From CBFGTV01 sp965652145 (GTDB lineage: Bacteria > Bacillota > Clostridia > Peptostreptococcales > Natronincolaceae): DNA of 64,000 nt. The position numbers and the translations under genes were made by a program. The stretch lies in contig CBFGTV010000012.1 of NCBI GenBank assembly GCA_965652145.1, positions 1 to 64,000 of the forward strand, in the 5' to 3' direction. Positions within the stretch are counted from its first letter, which is position 1; each line of letters opens with the position of its first letter. Below the pieces are notes generated by a model, which had not been told where the DNA came from, did not search any database, and saw nothing but the letters and a program-made list of their open reading frames with translations. Positions 18,037 through 25,909 of the stretch are shown in pieces.

Positions 18037-18524
18037 TGCATAATATAATCAAGGTCGGTATGGCGGATTTAAAGGTGGTTAAAGAGCCAGACATACTGAC
18101 AACATTAGGCCTGGGTTCCTGTGTAGGAATAGCATTATATGATCGAATCAAGCAAATAGCTGGTCTTGCCCATATTATGTTACCCTCCAGTATACAGATC
18201 AAAAATAATCAAAACAAGGCTAAGTTTGCCGACACAGCCATTGAGATGCTTATAGAGGAAATGGTTAAGCAGGGGGCTAGCCAAGGAAGACTGACTGCCA
18301 AAATTGCCGGGGGGGCCCAGATGTTTTCCTTTGGTTCAAGCGGAAGTGATTTAATGAAAATCGGCCATCGTAATACGATTGCCACAAAGGAAATACTCAA
18401 TCAATTCAATATACCCATCCTTTCAGAGGACACCGGGGGAAATTATGGCAGAACAATTGAGTTTTATTCAGTAAATGGAGACTTGCTCGTCAAAACCATT
18501 GGTTATGGCGTCAAGACCATTTAG
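18036..18524 (+). CDS. cheD: chemoreceptor glutamine deamidase CheD
   Basis: CheD deamidates receptor glutamines and stimulates CheC. The 162-residue protein retains the expected catalytic residues: Thr23, Cys29 (LGLGSCVG) and His46 (GLAHIML), plus the KIAGGAQMF motif near residue 89. The start is fused to the cheC stop by one base. With CheC, CheY and FliY present, the operon encodes the Bacillus-type adaptation system. Confidence 0.96.
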   Translation: MHNIIKVGMADLKVVKEPDILTTLGLGSCVGIALYDRIKQIAGLAHIMLPSSIQIKNNQNKAKFADTAIEMLIEEMVKQGASQGRLTAKIAGGAQMFSFGSSGSDLMKIGHRNTIATKEILNQFNIPILSEDTGGNYGRTIEFYSVNGDLLVKTIGYGVKTI

Positions 18525-18552
18525 TAGCAGAATTTGTAGCCAGGAGGTCTCT

Positions 18553-19278
18553 ATGGAACATTCAAGCCTGTGGCAGCACTATAAAAAACATAAGGATAGC
18601 AGCAGTAAAGCTCAACTGATTGAGGCATATATCGAATTGGTCAAGGTAGTGGCTGGAAGACTATATAATACATATGGGACTAATGTAGAGTATGATGATT
18701 TAGTTGGTTATGGTATATTTGGATTAATAGATGCAATTGAAAAATTTGAGCTTGATAAAAATGTCAAATTTGAAACCTATGCTCAAATAAGAATCAGAGG
18801 TGCTATTATTGATCAGCTGAGGAACCTGGATTGGGTTCCCAGATCCATCAGACAGAAAGCCAAGGCAGTTGAAATGGCATATCATAAGCTGGAAAATCAA
18901 TTGGGAAGAAGTGCTTCAGACAGTGAGGTGGCAAAGGAATTAGGCGTGTCTCTTAAGGATTATCAGCTGACACTTCAGCAAATTAATAACCTTAATGTTG
19001 TTTCTCTGGAAGAAAAGCTGATTGAAGGACATGCGGGCAATCTTCGAGAGCGGGAGGATTATTTACCAGAGAGTATTTTATGCAGCCAGGAAACCTATGA
19101 AATTTTAAGAAGCAGTATTGATAACCTCCCTGAAAGAGAAAAACAGGTAATTGCACTCTATTATTATGAAGAATTGACCTATAAAGAAATTGGTGCGGTA
19201 TTGGGAATTTCCGAATCAAGAGTTTCGCAGCTTCACTCAAAGGGAATTTCTAGATTAAAGGCAAAGCTTTCAATTTAA
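18553..19278 (+). CDS. sigD: flagellar RNA polymerase sigma factor SigD/FliA/WhiG
   Basis: This sigma-70 family group 3 factor directs late flagellar, chemotaxis and autolysin genes. Regions 2 (YDDLVGYGIFGLIDAIEKF and VKFETYAQIRIRGAIIDQLR, about residues 54-95), 3 (about 110-160) and 4 (LTYKEIGAVLGISESRVSQL near 214) are intact. The ATG at 18553 follows AGGAGG; an upstream in-frame ATG at 18475 lies inside cheD and lacks a site. The 241-residue length is close to B. subtilis SigD. No FlgM anti-sigma gene is in this window. Confidence 0.95.
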   Translation: MEHSSLWQHYKKHKDSSSKAQLIEAYIELVKVVAGRLYNTYGTNVEYDDLVGYGIFGLIDAIEKFELDKNVKFETYAQIRIRGAIIDQLRNLDWVPRSIRQKAKAVEMAYHKLENQLGRSASDSEVAKELGVSLKDYQLTLQQINNLNVVSLEEKLIEGHAGNLREREDYLPESILCSQETYEILRSSIDNLPEREKQVIALYYYEELTYKEIGAVLGISESRVSQLHSKGISRLKAKLSI

Positions 19279-19412
19279 CGGAGTCTTTTTTTAGAAGATT
19301 GATAGGATGACTTTGTTGAAATCTATTGACGGAAGGTTCTCTACAATTTGAATTAATATGATGTAAGAGCTTTCCTTATAGATAAAAAAAAGTATGTTTG
19401 GGGGGAGGACTG

Positions 19413-21263
19413 ATGGCTATGGGAAACCGGTTTATAATCGTAGACGGAGAAAATTATGATGAGGCCTTGGAAAAGGCAATGCTTCAGCTTAAGCTAACCA
19501 GGGATGAAGTGGCGGTAGAGATTCTGGAGGAAAAAAGAGGCTTCCTCTTTAAAAAAGGATCAATTAAACTTAAGGTTAGTCCCAAGGAAGCTGAAGCAGT
19601 TGTTACAATGGAAGCAATCGAAGCAAAGGAAGAAGCACCGCTGGATTTGATAAAGGGTTTGAAATCTATAGAAGCTGAAGTGAAGCCCTATCAATTAAGC
19701 TATGGGCAGGAAGGCGTATTTCTAAGGGTAAACAATACCTATCAAAATGACCAGGATTTAATTAATGCTATATTGGATTACTTAAAGAGAAAGCAGGTAA
19801 AGGGCTATGAGCTTAACCAAGTTACGCAAGCAGTTAAGCAAAAGAACCAACCCTGTAAAATTGCTCCGCCCCAGGAGGAGTCCCTTATTGACAGCACAGT
19901 GAAAATCAATCTTTCCCGGGATAAGATGGAAGCCAGCATTTGGGTCTCAGCGGCGGAAGGCGGGAAGGAATTTACTCTAGAGACCTTAAAAGAAGAGCTG
20001 TTCCAGGGGCAGGTGGTCTTTGGTATTGATGAAGAGCTGCTTAAAAAAATAGTAGACCATAAGTGGACAGACGGGTATGTAAAGGTTGCCAAGGGAAAGG
20101 CCCCGATTGATGGTATTGACGGGAAGGCTATTTATTTGTTTGATACAGATAAGAGCTTTAAGCCAATTATTCTGGAGGATGGGACCGTTGACTTTAAGCA
20201 GCTGAATATTATAAGAAATGTCAATCGTGGCGAGCTGCTGGTAGAGATTATCCCCCCCACCGATGGGGTACCGGGAACCGATGTGTGCGGGAATACCATT
20301 TCTGCCAAAAAGGGAAAAGAGGTCAGAATTAAAAAAGGAAAAAATACTGTTGAAAGCGAAGACGGCCTGAAGCTCTATGCGGCGGTCGACGGTCAAATCA
20401 TTGTAGAGGATGGTAAAATAAGCGTCAGCGAAGTCTATCAGATTCGAGGCGATGTCGATAACTCTACAGGAAACGTACAATTTAACGGTACTGTGATTGT
20501 CAATGGAAATGTTAAGTCAGGTTTTATGATCCAGGCAGAGGGTAACATCGAGGTAAATGGTGTAGTGGAAGGAGCTACTTTAATTTCAAAGGGAAATATT
20601 GTACTTAGCAGAGGCATACAGGGAAATAATCAGGCACTGCTGGAATGTGGCGGTAATTTGGTGGTTAAGTATGTTGAAAATGCAAAAATTCGGTGTCGGG
20701 GAAACATCCAGGCAGACTTTATACTACATAGCGATGTTGTTACAAAGGGTAAAATTTTATTAAATGGAAAAAGAGGCTTAGTAGCCGGCGGTGATATTCG
20801 AGCCGGTGAAGAAATCAGAGCTAAAACAGTGGGTTCCCATATGGGCACCTCCACGAGGCTGGAAGTAGGAATAGATCCCCAAGAACGAATGAAGCAGGAT
20901 GAGATTAAAACGGAACTGGCTGAGATTGACAAAAATTCTCAAAATCTTAAGAAAACGATTGACCTGTTGAAGCGGACTGCTCAGACGGGGCAAATTCCAA
21001 AAAATAAGGAAGAAATTTTAATCAAGTCAGTTAAGACCCTTGAGTTTTTAAAGGAGAAGGAGGCAACCCTAAGGGCACAGCTCCAGGAAATTGACGAAAG
21101 AATTGCCTATCTATCCAGAGGAAAAATTCATGTTTCCGATACCATTTATCCCGGTGTCAAGGTGGTTATCTTAAATGCCACAAGATTTATCTATGATGAG
21201 CTGTCTAATTGTACCCTATATCGCAAGGATGGAGAAGTTACAATCGGCCCTTATGAGAAATAG
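19413..21263 (+). CDS. fapA: FapA family protein (DUF342), flagellar assembly protein A
   Basis: The protein of 616 residues begins with a Jag-N-like domain (about 4-55), then the FapA/DUF342 region whose middle (about 330-480) is a right-handed beta-helix of short repeats such as VNGNVKSG and AEGNIEVNG, and ends in a coiled coil (about 490-580) and a small beta domain. FapA-type proteins are linked to polar flagellar placement in Vibrio and occur widely in clostridial flagellar operons, but the biochemical function is unknown. ATG 19413 follows GGGAGG closely; ATG 19419 is an equally possible start. The gap from sigD is 134 bp with no clear terminator. Confidence 0.85.
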   Translation: MAMGNRFIIVDGENYDEALEKAMLQLKLTRDEVAVEILEEKRGFLFKKGSIKLKVSPKEAEAVVTMEAIEAKEEAPLDLIKGLKSIEAEVKPYQLSYGQEGVFLRVNNTYQNDQDLINAILDYLKRKQVKGYELNQVTQAVKQKNQPCKIAPPQEESLIDSTVKINLSRDKMEASIWVSAAEGGKEFTLETLKEELFQGQVVFGIDEELLKKIVDHKWTDGYVKVAKGKAPIDGIDGKAIYLFDTDKSFKPIILEDGTVDFKQLNIIRNVNRGELLVEIIPPTDGVPGTDVCGNTISAKKGKEVRIKKGKNTVESEDGLKLYAAVDGQIIVEDGKISVSEVYQIRGDVDNSTGNVQFNGTVIVNGNVKSGFMIQAEGNIEVNGVVEGATLISKGNIVLSRGIQGNNQALLECGGNLVVKYVENAKIRCRGNIQADFILHSDVVTKGKILLNGKRGLVAGGDIRAGEEIRAKTVGSHMGTSTRLEVGIDPQERMKQDEIKTELAEIDKNSQNLKKTIDLLKRTAQTGQIPKNKEEILIKSVKTLEFLKEKEATLRAQLQEIDERIAYLSRGKIHVSDTIYPGVKVVILNATRFIYDELSNCTLYRKDGEVTIGPYEK

Positions 21264-21275
21264 GAGGTTCCCAAT

Positions 21276-21602
21276 ATGTCTATTAAGCCAATTGATTTTC
21301 ATTTAACCTATGCCAATACCATAAACGAGTCAAAAAACAAGCAGGTGGATTTTAATCGGGTAAAGGATACGAATCAGTACGTCCAACACCAGCAGGAAGC
21401 AGAAGTCCAGCGAAATAAGGAGCGGATTGTACAGTCAGAGGAATCAAAGGGTAAAAAAATCAATCAGGAGCAGGCAAAGGAACAGAACCCTAAGGAGAAT
21501 AAGGGAAAGAAAAAGAAGCAGGCTGAGGGGCGGGTGAAAAAGAAGGCTGACCCCCTTAAAGGTGCTGATTCAAAAGGTTTAAAAATTGACATTATGATTT
21601 AA
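21276..21602 (+). CDS. hypothetical lysine-rich protein downstream of fapA
   Basis: The 108-residue product is highly charged, dominated by Lys, Glu and Gln, with a low-complexity basic stretch at about 48-95 and a short C-terminal segment GLKIDIMI. No membrane segment, signal peptide or known domain is visible; most of it is probably disordered. It has a good AGGAGG site and lies 12 bases after fapA and 11 bases before the next gene, so it is expressed with them. I do not recognise a function. Confidence 0.7.
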   Translation: MSIKPIDFHLTYANTINESKNKQVDFNRVKDTNQYVQHQQEAEVQRNKERIVQSEESKGKKINQEQAKEQNPKENKGKKKKQAEGRVKKKADPLKGADSKGLKIDIMI

Positions 21603-21613
21603 AGAGGTGCATT

Positions 21614-22021
21614 ATGGGGTTAAATATAACGATCATTATACTAGGCGGAATCATTGTTTTAATTGCATTGGCCCTTTTCATCAAAGAGCAGCGGGCCACA
21701 TCAGAGGAGCTTCCCAATTCATTTTTATTTCAAGGCCCCGGTCAGCAAGACCTTATACAGCTTAAAAATGAGGTTAAGGCCCTTAAAAGCGAATTGGGTG
21801 CGGCAACAGAACTATTAAGAACCATGGCCCAGGAGCCAAAGCCTATGGAGGTCATCGAAGAGGAGGCTCCCTTCGATCAATTGCTGAATTATAATCGATT
21901 TACCAAGAAAAATGAGCGAATTATTCAGCTGTATCAATCGGGGGAAACACCTGAAAGCATTGCCAGAAAGCTTGAAAAGAGCCTTCGGGAGGTTGAAATG
22001 GTGATTAAACTTATTAAATGA
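21614..22021 (+). CDS. single-pass membrane protein with coiled coil and HTH-like tail (SwrB position)
   Basis: The 135-residue protein has one N-terminal membrane helix (about 5-23), a coiled-coil segment (about 45-72) and a C-terminal helix-turn-helix-like unit (NERIIQLYQSGETPESIARK and on). In B. subtilis the gene at this location, between sigD and rpsB, is swrB, which encodes a single-pass protein that promotes assembly of the flagellar export apparatus. The architecture and place suggest an analogue, but I cannot show sequence homology by eye. Confidence 0.65.
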   Translation: MGLNITIIILGGIIVLIALALFIKEQRATSEELPNSFLFQGPGQQDLIQLKNEVKALKSELGAATELLRTMAQEPKPMEVIEEEAPFDQLLNYNRFTKKNERIIQLYQSGETPESIARKLEKSLREVEMVIKLIK

Positions 22022-22031
22022 GGTGAAGGGT

Positions 22032-22532
22032 TTGAAGAAGCTTTGCTACTTTAGCTTAATTATTGGGATTGGTATTGGAATGATCATAACAGCCTCGTTA
22101 AATGAATTAGTCGGGGGAAATGATCAGGAATTACCCCAGGTCGTAGATAATTCATCCCAGGGAGAACTGGAAAAAACCCTTGGAGAAATTAAAAACAGTC
22201 TGATTGTTCAGCAAAGCCAATTGGATCAGATCGAGGGTGATTTAGAAAATGAGCCGGAAAAAATGGAAAATGATGAATTATATCCTTCCGATGGGGATAA
22301 AATAGAAGATACGAAACCCCAAGAGCCAGTGGAAATCACCATTCTACCAGGAATGCATACCCAGGCCATTGCCGACCTGATGGCAGAAAAGGGCCTGATA
22401 GAAAGTCCAGAGGATTTCATTGAAGAAGCCTACGCAAAGGATGTAACTCGAAAATTCAGGGCAGGCAAGGTATTGATTCCCAGAGGCAGCAGCATTGAGG
22501 AGATTTTCGAACTATTGACCAAAAGGCCTTGA
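22032..22532 (+). CDS. membrane-anchored protein with YceG/MltG-like LysM domain
   Basis: The 166-residue product has an N-terminal hydrophobic segment (about 5-22), an acidic linker (about 35-95) and a C-terminal region (ITILPGMHTQAIADLMAEKG, then LIPRGSSIEEIFELL) that resembles the LysM-like first domain of MltG/YceG endolytic transglycosylases. The catalytic domain is absent, so it should bind rather than cut glycan, if it interacts with peptidoglycan at all. TTG 22032 is preferred over GTG 22023 because AGGTG precedes it properly. It is the last gene before the operon terminator. Confidence 0.6.
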   Translation: MKKLCYFSLIIGIGIGMIITASLNELVGGNDQELPQVVDNSSQGELEKTLGEIKNSLIVQQSQLDQIEGDLENEPEKMENDELYPSDGDKIEDTKPQEPVEITILPGMHTQAIADLMAEKGLIESPEDFIEEAYAKDVTRKFRAGKVLIPRGSSIEEIFELLTKRP

Positions 22533-22579
22533 TGGGCCCGGTTTGATGAAAAGCTCCTAATTGGATAATCATAAAAAAC

Positions 22580-22621
22580 CCAGCACCTATAGACTTCGAT
22601 AGGCTATGCTGGTTGTTTTTT
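22580..22621 (+). terminator. intrinsic terminator of the fla/che operon
   Basis: CCAGCA (22580-22585) plus CCTAT pairs with ATAGG and TGCTGG (22607-22612), with a 3-base bulge, followed by TTGTTTTTT. It lies 48 bases after the last flagellar gene and separates it from rpsB. Confidence 0.85.
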
Positions 22622-22734
22622 AGGAACTTTTGATCAAACTGTGAGGATCACCTTTGACGAATAGCCTGGAGATGAAAATCTATTGCTATTGTATAATTAA
22701 ATAGAAAAAATTTCATAATCTAAGATAAAAAATA

Positions 22735-22763
22735 TTGCTTCATCCACAACCATGTGTTAAAAT
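22735..22763 (+). promoter_or_regulatory. candidate sigma-A promoter of rpsB-tsf
   Basis: TTGCTT (22735-22740) and TAAAAT (22758-22763) are separated by 17 bp. The -35 hexamer is weak but the -10 is good and the spacing is optimal. The expected start site near 22770 gives a leader of about 95 nt that contains the hairpin at 22789-22838. Confidence 0.5.
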
Positions 22764-22788
22764 ACTTAGGGTGAGAAAAAACACACAT

Positions 22789-22838
22789 CCTATGATTTAT
22801 TTGGTGGTGCCTTCGGGTCCCAGATAAATATGATTAGG
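22789..22838 (+). other. structured rpsB leader with cUUCGg loop
   Basis: CCTA (22789-22792) pairs with TAGG (22835-22838); ATTTATTTGG (22795-22804) pairs with CCCAGATAAAT-type bases at 22820-22829 (10 bp, one G-U); and an inner CC/GG closes a TTCG loop at 22812-22815. The structure ends 15 bases before the AGGAGG of rpsB. Ribosomal protein genes are often controlled by binding of their product to such leaders, so it may be an S2 autoregulatory site; this is inference. Confidence 0.55.
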
Positions 22839-22865
22839 GTGGCGGAAAAACTAGGAGGTGGCGTA

Positions 22866-23564
22866 ATGTCAGTTATTTCAATGAAACAATTATTAGAGGC
22901 TGGTGTTCACTTTGGGCACCAAACAAGAAGATGGAATCCCAAGATGGCGGAGTACATCTTTACAGAAAGAAATGGAATCTACATCATTGACCTGCAAAAA
23001 ACCGTCAAGAAGGTAGAAGATGCGTACCAGGTTATGAAGGAAATTGCTGCAGAAGGCAAGACAATTCTTTTCGTAGGTACCAAAAAACAAGCCCAAGAGG
23101 CAATTGAAGAAGAAGCTAAAAGATGTGGCATGTTCTATGTCAATCAAAGATGGTTAGGTGGTATGTTAACTAACTACAAAACCATCAAAATCAGAATTGA
23201 TCGACTTCATGAGCTTGAAAGAATGGAAGAGGATGGAACCTTCAACGTATTACCTAAAAAGGAAGTAATTAAGCTAAGACATGAAAAAGAAAAGCTTGAA
23301 AAGTTCCTTGGCGGAATTAAAGATATGAAGGAAATCCCCGAAGCAATTTTTGTGGTTGATCCAAGAAAAGAAAGAATTGCCATTAAGGAAGCGCAAAAAC
23401 TGGGTATACCAGTAATTGCAATTGTGGATACTAACTGTGATCCTGAAGAGGTGGATTACGTAATTCCTGGAAATGATGATGCAATTCGGGCCGTGAAATT
23501 GCTTACAGCTACCATGGCCAATGCCGTTTTAGAAGGTAAGCAAGGGGTTCAAACTGAAGAGTAG
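22866..23564 (+). CDS. rpsB: 30S ribosomal protein S2
   Basis: The 232-residue protein is a complete S2 (MKQLLEAGVHFGHQTRRWNP at the start, then GGMLTNYKTI and VDTNCDPEEVDYVIPGNDDA). It assembles late on the 30S body and is needed for S1 binding where present. The ATG at 22866 follows AGGAGG; a frame from 22830 would add residues not found in S2. It forms the usual pair with tsf, 77 bases downstream. Confidence 0.98.
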   Translation: MSVISMKQLLEAGVHFGHQTRRWNPKMAEYIFTERNGIYIIDLQKTVKKVEDAYQVMKEIAAEGKTILFVGTKKQAQEAIEEEAKRCGMFYVNQRWLGGMLTNYKTIKIRIDRLHELERMEEDGTFNVLPKKEVIKLRHEKEKLEKFLGGIKDMKEIPEAIFVVDPRKERIAIKEAQKLGIPVIAIVDTNCDPEEVDYVIPGNDDAIRAVKLLTATMANAVLEGKQGVQTEE

Positions 23565-23574
23565 AAATGATAAG

Positions 23575-23613
23575 AGGTAAGGGTATAGGGGAGTTTCCCT
23601 TGCTCCCTTACCT
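23575..23613 (+). other. hairpin between rpsB and tsf
   Basis: AGGTAAGGG (23575-23583) pairs perfectly with CCCTTACCT (23605-23613), and AGGG/CCCT (23587-23590/23597-23600) forms an inner stem. No long T run follows (TTCATAATA), so it is more likely a partial attenuator or RNA-processing or stability element that lowers tsf relative to rpsB than a full terminator. Confidence 0.65.
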
Positions 23614-23641
23614 TTCATAATATTAAGGAGGAGGCTAACAA

Positions 23642-24292
23642 ATGAGTATTACTGCAGGAATGGTAAAAGAGCTTAGAGAAAAAACAGGAGCAGGTATGAT
23701 GGACTGCAAAAAAGCCTTGACTGATTCTAATGGAGATATGGATAAGGCCGTAGAAATCTTAAGAGAAAAGGGTCTTGCTGCGGTGGCCAAGAAGGCCGGC
23801 AGAATTGCAGCGGAAGGATTAGTAGAGTCATACATACATGGCGGCAGAATCGGGGTACTGGTTGAAGTAAACTCTGAGACAGACTTTGTTGCAAAAAATC
23901 AAGAATTTAAGGATTTTGTCAAAGACATTGCCATGCAAATTGCTGCTGCCAATCCTTTGTATGTGAAGAAGGAAGAGGTTCCTCAAGATGAAATTGCAAA
24001 GGAAAAGGAAATTCTTAAAAAGCAAGCCCTAAATGAAGGAAAACCAGAAAAAATCGTTGAAAAAATGGTTGAGGGCAGAATTGAAAAATACTATAAAGAA
24101 GTATGTTTATTGGAACAAAGCTTCGTAAAAAATCCTGACATCACAATCGGAGAACTATTAACCGAAAAGATTTCAAAAATTGGTGAAAATATCAGCATTA
24201 GAAGATTCGTAAGATTTGAGGTAGGCGAAGGTTTAGAAAAGAAAGAAGAAAACTTTGCAGAAGAAGTTGCAAAGCAAATAGAACAACAATAA
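23642..24292 (+). CDS. tsf: elongation factor Ts
   Basis: EF-Ts recycles EF-Tu by GDP release. The 216-residue protein begins with the UBA-like N-terminal domain (MVKELREKTGAGMMDCKKAL, residues about 6-25), which includes the TGAGMMDCK motif, and continues with the core domain containing SETDFVAKN. It is one of the short EF-Ts forms (about 200-217 residues, as in Thermus and several clostridia), with a reduced second core subdomain compared with the roughly 290 residues of B. subtilis or E. coli. A strong AAGGAGGAGG precedes the ATG. Confidence 0.97.
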   Translation: MSITAGMVKELREKTGAGMMDCKKALTDSNGDMDKAVEILREKGLAAVAKKAGRIAAEGLVESYIHGGRIGVLVEVNSETDFVAKNQEFKDFVKDIAMQIAAANPLYVKKEEVPQDEIAKEKEILKKQALNEGKPEKIVEKMVEGRIEKYYKEVCLLEQSFVKNPDITIGELLTEKISKIGENISIRRFVRFEVGEGLEKKEENFAEEVAKQIEQQ

Positions 24293-24298
24293 TTTAAT

Positions 24299-24459
24299 GG
24301 AGAACACCCCTGTGTCATCCAGTAATTGTTGAGGCTCTAGCCTGATCAAAAGCCCCTGGATTCAAGGCGTAGGAAAAGGCAGCGAACACAGCGTATGATC
24401 AATACGTAAGGGAGCTGGCTTTGACAGACGTAAAGAAGCTCAGGGGATTTTTACAACCA
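24299..24459 (+). repeat. palindromic insertion-like element after tsf, flanked by 8-bp direct repeats
   Basis: GGAGAACA occurs at 24299-24306 and again at 24460-24467. The segment between them contains a long imperfect palindrome: CCCCTG (24353-24358) with CAGGGG (24441-24446), AAAGGCAGC (24375-24383) with GCTGGCTTT (24414-24422, one mismatch), and CGTAT (24392-24396) with ATACG (24402-24406) at the centre. It has no coding potential. It looks like a small non-autonomous palindromic repeat inserted near the tsf terminator; genome copy number would be needed to confirm. Confidence 0.45.
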
Positions 24460-24485
24460 GGAGAACATCTCGGTGTTCTCCTTTA
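24459..24485 (+). terminator. intrinsic terminator of rpsB-tsf
   Basis: AGGAGAACA (24459-24467) and TGTTCTCCT (24474-24482) form a perfect 9-bp stem with a TCTCGG loop, followed by TTA TATA. The right arm is also perfectly complementary over 10 bases to GGAGAACACC at 24299-24308 just after the tsf stop, so two alternative pairings exist. Confidence 0.7.
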
Positions 24486-24618
24486 TATAGAGCTTAAGGC
24501 ACAGCTTTTATTAATTTCGAAAATAGACAAAGAAATTTTGTATTTCATAAATGCAGTTTCGTTCAGAAAAAAGGGTTTTTTATAAACTTGTAGAAATTAA
24601 AGAATGGAGGATTTTAAA

Positions 24619-25329
24619 ATGACAGAACCTCTATATAGAAGGGTTTTATTGAAAATAAGCGGTGAAGCTTTGGCCGGGCAGCAGGGTTTTGGACTGGATA
24701 CGGAAACCGTCAATGAAATCGCCAACCAGATCAAGGAAATTAGTGATCTGGGCGTACAGGTGGCAGTCGTTGTGGGAGGCGGTAATTTCTGGCGAGGTCG
24801 TAGCGGTGAAGGAATGGATCGTACCACCGCAGACTATATGGGAATGATGGCCACTGTTATTAATGCCCTGGCTCTGCAGGATGCATTAGAGAACATCAAT
24901 ATACTGACTCGAGTACAGACTGCAATCGAAATGAGACAAATTGCTGAGCCTTATATTCGAAGAAGAGCGGTTCGTCATTTGGAAAAAAACCGTGTGGTGA
25001 TTTTTGCTGCCGGCACTGGAAATCCATATTTTTCTACTGATACCACAGCGGCATTGCGGGCTGCTGAAATTGAAGCAGAGGTAATTCTCCTGGCGAAGAA
25101 GGTTGATGGGGTCTATGATGCTGATCCCAACCAGGTAGCCACAGCAAAGCGCTTCGATCAGCTTACCTATTTAGACGTGTTAAAGATGGGATTAAAAGTA
25201 ATGGATTCCACAGCCACCTCCCTCTGTATGGATAATCGTATACCGATTCAAGTCTTCGGAATTGATAACCCCGGAAATATTAAAAAAGTTGTAATGGGTG
25301 AAAAGATAGGAACTTATATAAATAGTTAA
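24619..25329 (+). CDS. pyrH: uridylate kinase
   Basis: UMP kinase makes UDP from UMP and ATP; bacterial PyrH is a hexamer of the amino acid kinase fold. The 236-residue sequence shows LLKISGEALAG at the N-terminus, the GGGNFWRGR glycine-rich motif, the TGNPYFSTDTTAALRA substrate loop and KKVDGVYDADP. ATG 24619 is well placed after GGAGG at about 24606; the earlier in-frame ATG at 24604 overlaps that site. It leads the pyrH-frr unit. Confidence 0.97.
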   Translation: MTEPLYRRVLLKISGEALAGQQGFGLDTETVNEIANQIKEISDLGVQVAVVVGGGNFWRGRSGEGMDRTTADYMGMMATVINALALQDALENINILTRVQTAIEMRQIAEPYIRRRAVRHLEKNRVVIFAAGTGNPYFSTDTTAALRAAEIEAEVILLAKKVDGVYDADPNQVATAKRFDQLTYLDVLKMGLKVMDSTATSLCMDNRIPIQVFGIDNPGNIKKVVMGEKIGTYINS

Positions 25330-25349
25330 TTAAAAAGGAGGAGATAATT

Positions 25350-25907
25350 ATGTTGTTAGATGTTCATAAGACAATTGAAGAGAAAATGCAAAAAACTATT
25401 AGTGTGGCAAAGGAAGACTTGAACGGAATAAGGGCTGGAAGGGCCAATCCTGCCATGCTGGATAAGCTTACTGTAGACTATTATGGCACACCAACACCAG
25501 TTAAACAGATCGCCTCTGTTTCAGCTCCTGAGCCAAGGGTATTGCTGATTCAACCCTATGATCGCTCTGCCATGGGCAGTATTGAGAAGGCTATTCTGAC
25601 ATCAGACCTGGGGCTTAACCCCTCTAATGACGGTAAGGTTATTCGTTTAAATATACCACAGCTTACAGAAGAAAGAAGAAAAGACTTAACCAAGCTTGTG
25701 AAGAAGACTGCTGAGGATGCAAAGGTGGCCATTCGAAATGAAAGAAGAGAAGGTAATGACCTGCTTAAAAAAATGCAAAAAGATGGAGAATTAACTGAAG
25801 ATGATTTAAAAAAGGCCCAGGATGAGGTACAAAAGCTGACCGATAAATACATACAAAAAATTGATGATTTAGTGGCAGCTAAAGAAAAGGAACTGATGGA
25901 GGTATAG
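25350..25907 (+). CDS. frr: ribosome recycling factor
   Basis: RRF splits post-termination ribosomes together with EF-G. The 185-residue protein is a standard full-length RRF with a three-helix bundle and an inserted small beta domain; diagnostic stretches are GIRAGRANPAMLDKLTVDYY and IRLNIPQLTEERRKDL. AAAAGGAGG lies upstream of the ATG. The next small gene starts only 2 bases after the stop. Confidence 0.98.
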   Translation: MLLDVHKTIEEKMQKTISVAKEDLNGIRAGRANPAMLDKLTVDYYGTPTPVKQIASVSAPEPRVLLIQPYDRSAMGSIEKAILTSDLGLNPSNDGKVIRLNIPQLTEERRKDLTKLVKKTAEDAKVAIRNERREGNDLLKKMQKDGELTEDDLKKAQDEVQKLTDKYIQKIDDLVAAKEKELMEV

Positions 25908-25909
25908 GA

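Noticed and set aside
17657..18202. Long minus-strand frame (181 codons) opposite cheC/cheD
   Set aside because: It is a shadow of two well-supported chemotaxis genes, with low-quality composition and no ribosome site.
19326..19360. TTGACG upstream of fapA as a promoter
   Set aside because: No acceptable -10 hexamer lies at 16-18 bp; the nearest TAATAT is 22 bp away.
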